A DNA stretch of 53,636 nt. It comes from Ichthyophthirius multifiliis (Eukaryota > Ciliophora > Oligohymenophorea > Hymenostomatida). Positions 35,176 through 46,656 of this stretch are shown one piece after another. Below the pieces are notes generated by a model. It was given only the letters and a program-made list of their open reading frames with translations, did no database searches and was not told where the DNA came from. Position 1 is the stretch's first letter, and every line of letters begins with the position of its first letter. The stretch covers positions 1 through 53,636 of the forward strand of contig NW_004085914.1 in assembly GCF_000220395.1 (NCBI RefSeq), written 5' to 3'. The position numbers and the translations under genes are program-made.

Positions 35176-36733
35176 ATGGATAAAAAATTAATATTAGATA
35201 AAAGACATTTTATTCCTGGTTTTTCATTTGGATTAAAGGGTATAAAAGGAGATTCATGTATGGATGGTATAATAACATAATATCCGAGTGTAGGCTAATA
35301 TTAAATAGAATAAAGCTACAAATAACTATAAATAAAGCCAAAAAATGGAAAATTTTAGCATTCATAAAGATTCAAAACCTCAGAAACAGAAGTTCCAGGT
35401 CCAGGATCATATATTTAGTTATTTTAAAAGGAAAAATTAAATAATTATCATTAACAATTTTCCAATTCTGCAAGGAATATATTTGAAATAAATTGTTGGA
35501 ATAACTTAGGGCCTGGGTATTATTAAATAGATGAATAAAATTCAATAAAAAATGATTTTAAAGAAAATCTTATTAAATAAAAGATAAGAATTAAAGGCGT
35601 TCCTTTTAATAAATATTCATCAAGAACGGATATAAATTTTAGAAAAAAATAGGATTTTCCTTCTGTTGGTACTTATGAAATAACAAATAATACATTACAT
35701 ACAGACACTCATGCGTTTTCTAAAAGGTATATTTTTATTTTTTTAAATAAAAAATATATATTAAAAGTTCAAAAGGTGCATAATTTAAACTTAATGAAAT
35801 ATCACCAGGACCTGCTTAATATGAAACTATTAAAGCTTTTTAAAAATATTAATCAAAAGTACTAACTACTATGAGTACTATGAAAAGGTTTGATGAAAAT
35901 AAATATAATACTTCTTAAACTACACCAGGACCTGGATATTATTCGAAAAGTTCTTTTGAATTTATTAAATATAAGACTGCAAGTTGCTTTACATTTAAAT
36001 AAAAATTAAAAGAACTCAAAAATAAAGATTTGTAATATATTTTTTGTTTTTTTAAAAAAAATATAAATTAATTCATTTGTTTATAAAAATAAGGATACCT
36101 CCTCCTGGATAGTATAGAATATATCATGAATAAGCAAAGTTTGTACCAAAAATCGGAACTTCGAAGCGGCCTGAAATAAAAAGCTAAGTTCCTGGTCCTG
36201 GTTCATATGATATCCGCGGGAGTCTGTTAAAAAAAAAATTGAATAAAAAAAAAGTAAGGCCAATATTTATTGCAAAGGCGAAATTAGAATAAAAAAAACT
36301 TAAAATTATATAATAATCGGCAAATATAAGCTAAAAAGATTTTAAATAAAGTTTATAAATTCCACTTTCATTATTATATTAATTAGATAAACCTTCGCCT
36401 TCTTAATATGATAATAAAAAATTTGTGCCTGATAATCAAAAAAAAGTTATATTTTAAAAAAGTAAAAGAAGAGAAGATTATTTAGATGTTTTTAACATTA
36501 AATAGAATTAAGAAAGATCACCTGGGCCTGCATTTTATGAATAAAAAGGTCCTCTAATTAATATTGGACTGGGACTTCCAAAAGATAAAAAGAAAGAACT
36601 ATTCGATATAAATAATCATCCAGGAGTTGGAAGTTATGATATATAAGGGAATATCTTAAATATTCCAAAATTTATAAAAGAAACCTTAAATATTAAAGAT
36701 AAAGAAAATACTAATATTGATATCTTAGAATGA
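35176..36733 (+). CDS. STPGR/SHIPPO-repeat (ODF3-like) axonemal protein
   Basis: ATG 35176, TGA 36731-36733, with two introns of 41 nt (about 35728-35768) and 62 nt (about 36034-36095), leaving 484 aa. The protein carries about ten spaced proline-glycine repeats of the STPGR type: VPGPGSYI, LGPGYYQI, FPSVGTYE, SPGPAQYE, TPGPGYYS, PPPGQYRI, VPGPGSYD, KPSPSQYD, SPGPAFYE and HPGVGSYD, separated by 25-60 residues. Such repeats occur in ODF3, SHIPPO and related microtubule-associated proteins of sperm tails and cilia. No catalytic domain is present. Lying between SF-assemblin and an EF-hand protein on the same strand, it fits a ciliary or cortical microtubule role, which is an inference. Confidence 0.9.
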
Positions 36734-36767
36734 AATAAATTATATGAACATATATATTTTAAACTAT

Positions 36768-36770
<3 letters not shown>

Positions 36771-36829
<59 letters not shown>

Positions 36830-36835
36830 TTTTTT
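36771..36835. repeat. (AT)n microsatellite followed by a T24 run
   Basis: About 41 nt of alternating AT (36771-36811) run directly into about 24 T's (36812-36835), just downstream of the STPGR-repeat gene. The tract lies in its 3' flank and upstream of the next plus-strand gene. Confidence 0.9.
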
Positions 36836-36969
36836 GATTTATATATACTATTTTTTTATATAGTAAAAATAAAAGTGTTAAATTAAAAAAAATAATGTAT
36901 AAAAAATATCTTATTTATTGTTAAAAAAACTCAAAAACTTTATTTTTTATAATGCTCTTTTAGTATTAA

Positions 36970-39900
36970 AACTAATTAAAATAAAACCACGTAATAAAAT
37001 ATTCAGAATTAAGAAGAAAAAGTCCATATAGATTAATTAAAATAACGTATAAAAAATATTTTTATCTAAAAAATAGCTGATTCATCGTATTATACATAGA
37101 TTTTTTAGAGTATATTAACAATAATACAGTCATAAAAAAAAAAGATTATTTAAAAATGCTATAAAACTTATTAAAAACAGGTGAAAAAGACCCAAAGAAT
37201 TACTAGAAGATAGATTGGGAAGTTTTAAATGAAAAAACATAAAAAGAACTTGAAAATGTAAAAGCTTAATTTTAATTATTAAAAGAAAGCTAATAATAAG
37301 ATTTACTTATAGATTTAATAAATATAAATAAATTAATAAAAAAAACTTATAAAATTCTGAAAGTTAAATAATGATTTATTCATAATTAAAAAAAGAGATT
37401 ATTTAATAAATTTCTTTCCACTTTAATAAACTTCCTTCTAGTTTTTTAGATAATATGGGATTTGATGATTAAATTGAATTTTTGGAAACTCTTTAATTTT
37501 TAAATTTACAAAATGAAAAAGTATTTTATGCTGTTTTAAAGAATTTTTAAGTATTCTAAAATAGTTTAAATGCAATTTAATTTTCAGAAATTTTACATGT
37601 GAGTAATAAAGAAAAATTAAATATAGAAAATATGAAAATATTAGTAAACATATATATTGTTTAGTTTAGTAATGTAAATTATTTGCAAAATTAAAGTTAG
37701 TTTTTGTAATTTTTTTATTTAAATTAACAATTTTTAAATGATTATTAGAAAACTTTAATTAGTAAAAAGTTCCTTAAATAAATTGATATGATTTTAGAAA
37801 GAAGATTAGAACTTTTTAGTTGTTTAAAAACTATTACTTTGGCAATTTTATGTTTTGAAAATAATACTGAGATTAAAAGTTAATTTTTTAAAGCTTTTTT
37901 CGAAATCCTTGAAGAGACTTTTATAGACTAAGATGACGCCTTTTTTGATAAAAATTAAGTGTAGGATTATTTGTACATTTTTAAGCTGAATTTTGATGAG
38001 TTTTAAGAAGAAAAAAAACGGTTTTTAATACAAAATACTATTAGAATTTACGAAAATATAATTTAGGATGAAAATAGGGATGAGTGTATATATGGTTTAC
38101 TAGAAAATTTAAGAAAAAAAGGTGTTTTTGAAGAGAAGGAATGCGAAAAATAAATAGTATTGCTCTAAAAAAAAGGCAAGATATAAATTAATTCAGATAA
38201 TTTCGGATTTTATGTCGGGTTTTTGAGTTAAAATGACGTTTTTTTGAAAAACATTTTAAGAATAGGAAAATAAAGCTTAATTTAAAATAATATAAATAAA
38301 GAATAATAATATTCTCTTTTAGTTAATTTTTTAAAAAATTCATAAAATAAAAGTTTTTTGTTATAAGAAAATGAATTTTTGGAATAATTAGCTTTGTCTG
38401 ATTTTATTTTTAATATTTTTAAATGTAATAATGAAGTCTTTTTGTGGGTTTTAGAATGTTTTTGGAAAAGAAAATAAATTTTTAGTGAATTAGAATAGGA
38501 AAAATAAAATGAAATTTGTAAAAAATTATTTATTTTTGTGAGGTTTTTGGACGAATAATACTGGAATTAGGGTATTGCTTAATTAGAATTAATAATAAAA
38601 GATGTTTGGAAGTAAAATAATTATATTAAAAATGCTATTTTAAACATAAAATAATAATAGAAAAATGAAATAAATAAATTAAATTATATTTATATACACT
38701 ATATAAATTTACATATAATTTTTTATTTTTTTATTTCTTTAATCCAATAAAAAATAAACTTTAAACTAAAATGGGCAATTTTTTTTAAATAAATTATTTT
38801 CCATAAAGAAACAAAATAATAAATTTTATAAAAAAAATAAGCCTTTAAGAAATTTATGACTCAATAGAAATCTTAAAAACGTATTATCCGACAACCTAAT
38901 CATTAAATTATGAATAATTTGTTGACTCTTTTAATTTAATATTAGATGAATATACAGAAGAAATATTCCTAAAGTTAGAAAACAATAAAAATATTAACGG
39001 AAAAGTAGATATATATGAAAGCATATCTTTATTAGTAATATTATGTGGAGATAATTTTGAAAATCGTACTGAGTTTATATTTAGGTTATTTGATTTTGAC
39101 CACAATGAAAGTATAGATTTAAATGAGTTAATTTTAACCAATTAATCTGCAATAAGAGGTTTATGTAAGATTATCGAAATTTAATTCCCTTCAAATGAAT
39201 AAATAAAAGAGTTTTCAAAATAAATTTACAAAGAAATAGATATTGATTGTAGTTAGAATATTTCTTTTGAAGAGTTTTATATTTGGCTTAAAAATTGTTT
39301 TTATTTGTAAGATTTCTTTCTTAAATATGGATATGTATAGACTTTTGAGAATGCTCAAAGAAGATTTTAATTTATTTTTTTAACTTATTAGAAAATATTT
39401 GAAAGAATTTCTGGAGATGATTAGCTTTATGCACCTTTAAAGGATTTAAAAGGTTTAATAAAATAAAATTAAAAAGAAAATTTAGATGAGAGTAGTGTTG
39501 ATTTGTTACTAAAAATAATTGAAGAAACCTCTTCTTTTGATAATTTGGAAACTCCGAATGGGTTTGCATATAAAAACTCTTTTTTAAATGTAATTAAAGG
39601 CTGGAGTGCATACGATGCCACGGATGTTAATTATGATAACTAGTTATAAATATAGGATTTTAAATATTTATTATATGTAATGGAAAATACAGAAATAAAT
39701 GACGATCGAATAAAGTTTGAATTGAAATTACTTGATAAAGATAAAAATGGGCTAATTTCTAGAAACGAATGGCTTCTTTATTTATGTAATACTAAAAATG
39801 CTGAGGGCTAAAGTTATTCTTTTGTTTTTAAGCACAGTCTAAGAAAATAGTTTATTTTATTAGATAAAGATAAAAATGGATATATAAGTTCTTTAGAAAT

Positions 39901-40138
39901 CGAAGAGCTTATAAAAAAATAATTTTAAGAATATATAAGTTAGAATTTGTAAAAAAATGGTTCGGCTTAATTAATGTTTAGTAATTTAGTTAGTTAGAGT
40001 GTTTTTAATATTATTTAAGCTATTGAAGGTTAAGGAGGTGATAAGAAAATTGCTTGGAATGAATTTGAAGATTTTTTTTAGAAATTTTATGAAGAGGTTT
40101 AGAAATTAAAGGAGTTTTTGAAAAGTTTTTAAAATTGA
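36970..40138 (+). CDS. Large EF-hand protein with helical N-terminal region (5' end uncertain)
   Basis: TGA at 40136-40138. Exons connect across short introns, including about 37048-37100 and 37363-37397, and a roughly 190-nt one near 38613-38810, after which the reading frame changes. The N-terminal 600 or so residues are helical and leucine-rich (DMILERRLELFSCLKTITLA; LLENLRKKGVFEEKECEKQI). They contain no TGA, which is why I treat them as one gene with the EF-hand part. The C-terminal 430 residues have three canonical loops, DFDHNESIDLNE, DKDKNGLISRNE and DKDKNGYISSLE, plus a weaker one, DIDCSQNISFEE. It is predicted to bind Ca2+; the rest of its role is unknown. No ATG was found in the frame of the first exon, so an upstream mini-exon is likely. 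It could also be two genes split at the long intron. Confidence 0.75.
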
Positions 40139-40195
40139 AAATTTTTATATATTTTTCATTTATAATAAAATATACAATATTTTTTTTTATTTTTT

Positions 40196-42674
40196 TCATT
40201 TTTAATTGTTTTTAGGTGTAGACTATGGAGATAAATTAATATTTTCAAGTTCAATAATTTGCCTTTTTTCAAATGATTTAGTACTTTCATTTCGTTATAT
40301 AAAAGTAGATCTTCCAAATCCCAAAGTTTGCCTAGTTGTATTTCTCAGCATCATGTTTGTGTTTGGAATATTTCCTAAATTATTGACTCTTTTTTTATTT
40401 ATAGAATGCATCCATTCTTAATTTGCCTTTTATTAAGTTATTGGGTTTACTAAATCGTAATCTGTTCTAAAAAATATTTTAGCTTCTTCATACGAAGCTT
40501 CTGAAAGTGCAGGCTTGGGCATTTCTCTTTTAAAAAGAACTAAATAGCCAGTTGCACAAAGGAATATTCCAGCCGAAGTAATTCCATAATTGAAAAATTG
40601 TGTAAAAAAATAAAGTAAATTTTCACTCACTTTCAATCGAGCTTAAAATTCTATTACCCCACAAAGATAAATAACAGGTAGAAATTCTAAAGAATTTATC
40701 ATTGTTTTACATATTTCCTCATCTTAGGTTTCCGGACAAGAAGATATTTTTAATAAGAAATATCTATCTACATAATAATTAACAATTAACCCAAATATAG
40801 AAAATATAATTCCTAAAGGAGCTACAGAAGCATACCATGTTGTTAATACTAACGTTCTTCCAATGAAAGCATAAGAGTTGGCTAAACTAAATGTTGGACC
40901 TTCGAACCACTAATTGGCTTCATGTTGTGTAAATGGGCAATTTCTAGGATCGTACTTTTTGTATTTTTTTATTTTATGCTGCTTATATAATCTATAAAAC
41001 CAAAAAACATTAAATACTTTCGTAATTGGCTCTGTTACGGCATTTGCAAGAAATATAAAATGTATGTCTTATAACAATAAACTACTGGAATTTGATTCAT
41101 CCCATCTTCCGTGTACCAAATATGGCATGAATGCACTATTAAAGAATAATAGTGTTACAAATCTTTATTTTTTTATATTGTTTTATTATTTTTAGAAAAT
41201 TTATATTATTATTTTATTTTTTTACCTGTTTATAAATGCGGAATTATATTTTACTTATGAATCTAGTTTTTGTAATCTAGTAAAATATATAACAACTAAT
41301 CTTATTATAGAATTCACTACAACTACAATTAAAGACATTAAAAGGGCCCTTATTCTATTATATATATCTAAATTAGCCTCTTTTTTAAAAGGATATACAT
41401 AAGCCATAACAAGAAATTATATATAAAAGCTTGCTAAAAGAATTGCAAAACTAACAACTATAATAAGAGAGTTATTAATCCAAACTCTAAAAAATGAAAA
41501 CCGTTGATTTTCCCATAAAATATCAGTAGGAGCAGGGGCCTTTATTAAAAAAAAGAAAAATATACAAAAAGAAAAAAATATCTAATACAGGTGTAATAAT
41601 TAAAGTTCTTCCTAGAAATGTTTAATATGGATTTTTATACCAAGAAAAAAAAAAATGCATAATACTTCTTCTGGAATTATGTCCCCATTCTTTAAGAATA
41701 GGTCTAATAGGAAGCTAAGAATTAAAAGAAACAAATGCAGTCCCTGTAAAATTTTTCATGTTTCCTTCTAAGTCACATTCTTATTAAAATTCGTTGAGCT
41801 TGGAATCTTCATCTTTGAGTTTTTTTTCATAATTTTTAAGTTTTGTTTATAATTTCGGGCGATCTTTTTCCTTTAAATAATTATTTTTTAATTAACTTTT
41901 TAATTCATTTATACATCGAATGTACGCTACTTTATTATTGAATGCTTTTACGTATTCTTCTACTGAATAAACCATGTTAATTTTCGCTATTTTTTCTTGC
42001 GTGTATTATTTAAAGAAGTCTATAATATGTTATTTGGTAGTATTTAGAGGCAAATTTTTTAAAGCTAATGTATAATTTGCAGGATTAATGAATCCTTCAT
42101 TAAATTTGGAAATATTTTCAAAAATAATTGGCTTAATAAGTATAATAGAAGTAATAATAATAATAGCAGTTAGGAAATCATACCACTCACCTCCAAATTA
42201 TTCATGCTCTTTATTCAAATCCATAATTACAATAACTCCTAAAAATTTAACGCATTCTTAAGTGCATTTAAAATTACTTATCAAAACTCGAATTGAACCT
42301 CCAAATAAAAACAATAAAAATAATATTACTATGAAATACGTTGTTAATCGAAAATATAAAGGGTACGCACCCCCTAAAAATGATAATTCTTAATCGCTGC
42401 AGTTTATTGGAAGTTGCTCTTTATTTACTAAATTATTACAACATGGACAATATTCGTCCTTTATTTATGGCTTTTCATAATCTTCGTCTTTTTATTATTA
42501 GGGAATGCCAACTAAACAGGCTTTTTAATGCATTTCGACCAGATCGAAATCTGGGGGAGAAGCAAACGGATCATATTTAGATATGTTTTTGCGAAATTAA
42601 TTTTCTTGGTATGATTATTGACGACTTAATAAAGGCATTAATAATTAACCTCTACTTGAGGAACGACCAAACAT
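40196..42674 (-). CDS. OSCA/CSC1-type (TMEM63-like) cation channel
   Basis: ATG 42674, TGA 40198-40196, introns 41540-41588 and 41163-41225, leaving 788 aa (789 codons). The N-terminal soluble part has CPCCNNLVNKEQLPINC. The first transmembrane helices follow (LTTYFIVILFLLFLFGG). Next comes the RRM-like cytosolic domain of the family: NYTLALKNLPLNTTKQHIID and NFTGTAFVSFNSQLP. Then comes the signature APAPTDILWENQRFSFFRVW, as in the PxPxDIxWEN of CSC1/OSCA proteins, and a cluster of helices including RTLVLTTWYASVAPLGIIFS and GLIVNYYVDRYFLL. OSCA/TMEM63 proteins are stretch- or osmosensitive cation channels, so a mechanosensory role is likely. The C-terminal tail is polar. Confidence 0.85.
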
Positions 42675-43937
42675 TTTATTAGTTTATTTTGTTTGTTTGT
42701 ATTATTTTTTTTTTAATATTTTAGTTTTTTTAAATTTTGTACTTTTTATTTTGCAAAGAAAGGTTTGCCTTGTTTTTGCCTTTTTTATTTTATTATATAT
42801 ATATTTTTTTTGTTGGTCAAACGAAATTTATGTTTATTTTTTTTTAATTTTATATTTACTTTTTTATTTAAATAAAAAATATAAGTACATTTCTTTGTAA
42901 AAAAAATTTTTTAATTTCAATATTGTATTTATAAAAAAAAAAATATCATTTTTTTAAAAAAAATATAATAGAAATTATCTTTTTATAAAAAAATGAAAAA
43001 TTCGCATTAAATTAAAAATAATTATTATGTATTTTTTTTTTATAAGAAAGCTAAAATAATAATTACGAATCCATAAAAGATTATTATTATAAAAAATAGT
43101 TATTTAAAATTAAAACTCCCATAAGCATGTAATATTATTATATTAAAATGAACAAATTTTAATATTTTAAATTAAAAAATGAATAAATAACAAAATTATA
43201 TTTTTGAATTATTTTTTTTCTAAAATGATTTATTTTATAATAAAAATAATTATTAAAATTTATGGAAATAATTTAATAAACATATAAAATCTTAATATAA
43301 AAAACAAAAAATAATTTTTTGTATAATAATTTATAAATAAATATATACTTTTTTAATTTAGAAAAAAAAAATTGATAATGTATCTTTTATTAAAAATAAT
43401 ATAATGTTATTATTAATATATATATATTATTAAAACATATAATTTTTAAATATTTTTTTTTTTTTTTATATTTAATTGATATATCATATATCATTTAATT
43501 TTTTTTATATTAATTTTTAATGTATTCATAATTTATAAATATATTCTCATTTAACTATGATTTTTTGAAGAAAAAAAAAATCTTATATAATACGCAATTT
43601 TTTTTATAATTTTAATTTAAATTAATATATCCTATAATAAAAATTAATTTTTTTTTTTTATAAAAATAAAATCTTTTTTAAATAAAAATAATTTTCATTG
43701 TATTTTTTTTTAAAGGAAATGTTATATTTGTTCTAATAAAAAAAAACCAGTTATTTCTTCTGATTAAAAATTAAATTAAATTTAAAATCATTATATAACA
43801 AATTAAAACTATTATAGAAAAAAGTAAATTAATAAAAATATCCTATCTAAAATTACATAATTTTCTTAAAAAATAATAATAAATTAAACAATTGTTAATA
43901 GATTTCTTAAATTAAAAAAATATAAAGACGATTATAT

Positions 43938-44005
<68 letters not shown>

Positions 44006-44052
44006 ATATTTGTTAATAAAATTTTTTTTGTTTTAAAAAAAAATTAAAAAAA
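42675..44052. other. AT-rich divergent intergenic region
   Basis: A 1.4-kb region separating the divergently transcribed channel gene (-) and OvoA (+), expected to hold both promoters. It is almost pure A+T with long T runs. The TA microsatellite at its right end is listed separately. No coding signal. Confidence 0.5.
43941..44000. repeat. (AT)n microsatellite upstream of OvoA
   Basis: About 60 nt of uninterrupted AT repeats, ending roughly 50 nt before the OvoA start codon. Confidence 0.97.
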
Positions 44053-46047
44053 ATGTATTATTAAAAATTTCAAACAATTTCTCTTTAAAATACTACTCCT
44101 GAAAATCTTCTAGAAACTTATATTTCTTAAATGAATGCTCTATTTGAATTAGAGGAAAAATTTTTTGAATTATGCAAAACTTCTTCTTTATACATTAGTG
44201 CTAACCCTTTACGTCATCCATTAATATTTTATTATGCTCATTCAGCTACATTTTATATAAATAAACTTAATTTGGCCTAAATAATAAACAAATTTATAAA
44301 TTAAAAATTCGAAACTGTATTTGCTGTTGGAGTAGATGAAATGTCATGGGATGATACAAATTTAGAGAATTATGAATGGCCAAAGTTTGAAGAGATAAAG
44401 GCTTATCGTGCATAAGTAAAAGCTGAATTAAATTAAATATTAAAAGGAAATTTCTCATTAAGCCTTCCTGTAAATTCTACAGACCCTTTTTGGGTATTTT
44501 TGATGTGTTTAGAACATCAAAAAGTACATTTAGAACTTTCTGCAGAAATTTTTAGAAGAGTAAAAATAGAAGATATGAATCCTAATTTAGAGGATTTTCC
44601 TGAATGTCCTTCTTTTCGTGAAAAAAGAGAAGATGTACCATAAAATGAACTAGTTGAAATAAAAATAGAAGAAAATGAAAAAGAAATAATACTTGGAAAA
44701 TAAAAAAATGAATATGAAGAATGCTATAGCTGGGATAATGAATATGGATAAGAAAAATTTACATTAAAATCATTTAAAGTGTCCAAATTTTTAGTTAGTA
44801 ATGCTGAATTTTTAGATTTTGTGGAAAATAATGGATATTAAACATCCAAATATTGGACTGATGAAGGATGGAAATGGGTTTAAGGTAAAAAAATAAAATA
44901 TCCAACTTTCTGGGTAAAGCTTGAGAACGGTTTTAAATTGAGAACTATTCAAAGAATAATAAATATGCCTTGGGATTGGCCTGTGGAAGTAAATAATTTA
45001 GAAGCAAGAGCTTTTTGCGAATTTTTAAAAGAAAAAAATAATAAATAAATAAGACTTTTAGAAGAACCTGAATGGGTATTTTTAAGTAAAAAAATATAAA
45101 AAAGATACATTAAAAATGCAAATATTGATTTCAAATATTTCTCAAGTTCACCTGTAGATTTTTTTTAATAAAATTAAGAAATTTATGATATTTATGGAAA
45201 TGTTTATTAGCATACAAATAGCACTTTCGCACCTTTTAATTAGTTCTAAGCACATGCTATGTATGAAGATTATTCAACTCCATGTTTTGATGGGCTTCAT
45301 GATGTTATTTTGGGAGGTTGTTTTGCTTCAATTGGTACTTATACTAATTTCAGTGCTAGAAATTTCTTTAGAAGGCATTTTCATATGTTTGGGGGAATAA
45401 GATATGTAGAAGAAATCAAATAAAATGAATTTTAGTAAAAAAAAAAAAATTATTTTTGGGATGAAGCAGTTTAGAATGAAATAGTGGAATAATATAAAGA
45501 ATCAAATAAAATGGAGAGTTATGCATAGTTTTGCGTTTAGTAATGTTAAAAATATAATTCTGGATTTAATAAAGGGGGACATTTAAATTGTTCTGTGGGG
45601 AAATTTGCATTTGAAATAGGAAAAAAATTCGAAAATGTTATAGGATTTGATTTAAATACAAGATTCTATTAATTTGCAGATTTCTTGAAAAAAAATAAAG
45701 GTATTTTAGAAGAAAATATTTAAGGCAAACTTGTTAAGGTAAATCTAGGTAATTAAATTTAAAATATTAACTTTTATAGCTAGAATATTAGCAATATTGA
45801 TATTAAAAAATTTAATTCTTTTAATTTGATTTTTTGTGAAAATGTTAAAGGTTTAAAAGAATGTTTCTGGAATAGTATTCAAAATATTGTTTGCAAAGGA
45901 GGATTGTTAGTGTATGGATGTAAAAAGATTAACTAAATTTAAATTGCTAATTTTAAAGATTTTGAATTGAAGGCTTGTTATGAAAGAAATTAAATAGTTT
46001 AAGATTGTAAAGAAAAAGATTTTATATATGTTTTCTAAAGATTATGA
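44053..46047 (+). CDS. ovoA: OvoA: 5-histidylcysteine sulfoxide synthase with methyltransferase domain
   Basis: First and last enzyme of ovothiol synthesis: an iron-dependent sulfoxide synthase that couples cysteine and histidine, fused to a SAM methyltransferase that methylates the product. Single exon, ATG 44053 to TGA 46045-46047, 664 aa, close to full-length OvoA. The DinB-like part carries the iron-binding motif LEHQKVHLELSAEI (His155, His159 and Glu161 of an HxxxHxE pattern). The FGE-sulfatase-like part has NAEFLDFVENNGYQ, YWTDEGWKW, DIYGNVYQHTNSTFAPF and GGCFASIGTYTNFSARNFFR. The C-terminal methyltransferase has LNCSVGKFAFEIGKKFENVIGFDL as its SAM-binding region (key residues G, G, D). 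All parts look intact. The lack of introns in a window of intron-rich genes is notable and fits, but does not prove, past horizontal transfer. Confidence 0.95.
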
Positions 46048-46656
46048 AATATATTTTTTTTGTATAAAAATTATTATTTTAGTATATATTTTTTATATTA
46101 AATAATTATTTATTAACAAAATAATTAAAATTTATTATAATTTAACAAATGTAATTTTTTAATTATGTTTAATAAAAAATAATTTATAAAATAATTTTTT
46201 TTATTTTTAGTATATTAAAATATAAATTATTTTTATAAAATTAAAATATTAAAAATATTTAAATAGAAAAAAAAAAACAATTATATAAAAATACATTTAT
46301 AATATTTATATAAAAGTGAAAAAAAGTAATAATCTAAATAATAAAAATTAATAAATTATAATTTTAAATGCATATATAAATATATAAAAATATATATAAT
46401 ATATATATATAATATAATATATATATTCTCTATATTATATTTATATATTTATATTACTAATAGTCAATTTTAATTTATTTATTCTATAAAATATTACATT
46501 ATAATTTTTAAATTAATTTTAAATTTTAGCATATTTTCGTGTTGCTAAATATATAAAAGCATTTATAAAATTATATAAAAAAGATATAAATTTTTATTAA
46601 ATAAAAAAAAACATATCAATTAAAAAGGGAAAAAAATAAAAAAAATATTAAATAAA
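46048..46656. other. AT-rich spacer
   Basis: About 600 nt of A+T between OvoA and importin beta on the same strand, with a palindrome-like TATATA tract at 46385-46440. It should contain the 3' end of OvoA and the promoter of importin beta, but no defined motif is visible. Confidence 0.4.

Noticed and set aside
42341-42580. Short plus-strand frame within the channel gene
   Set aside because: It is antisense to the N-terminal exon of the OSCA/CSC1-type gene and has no family resemblance of its own.
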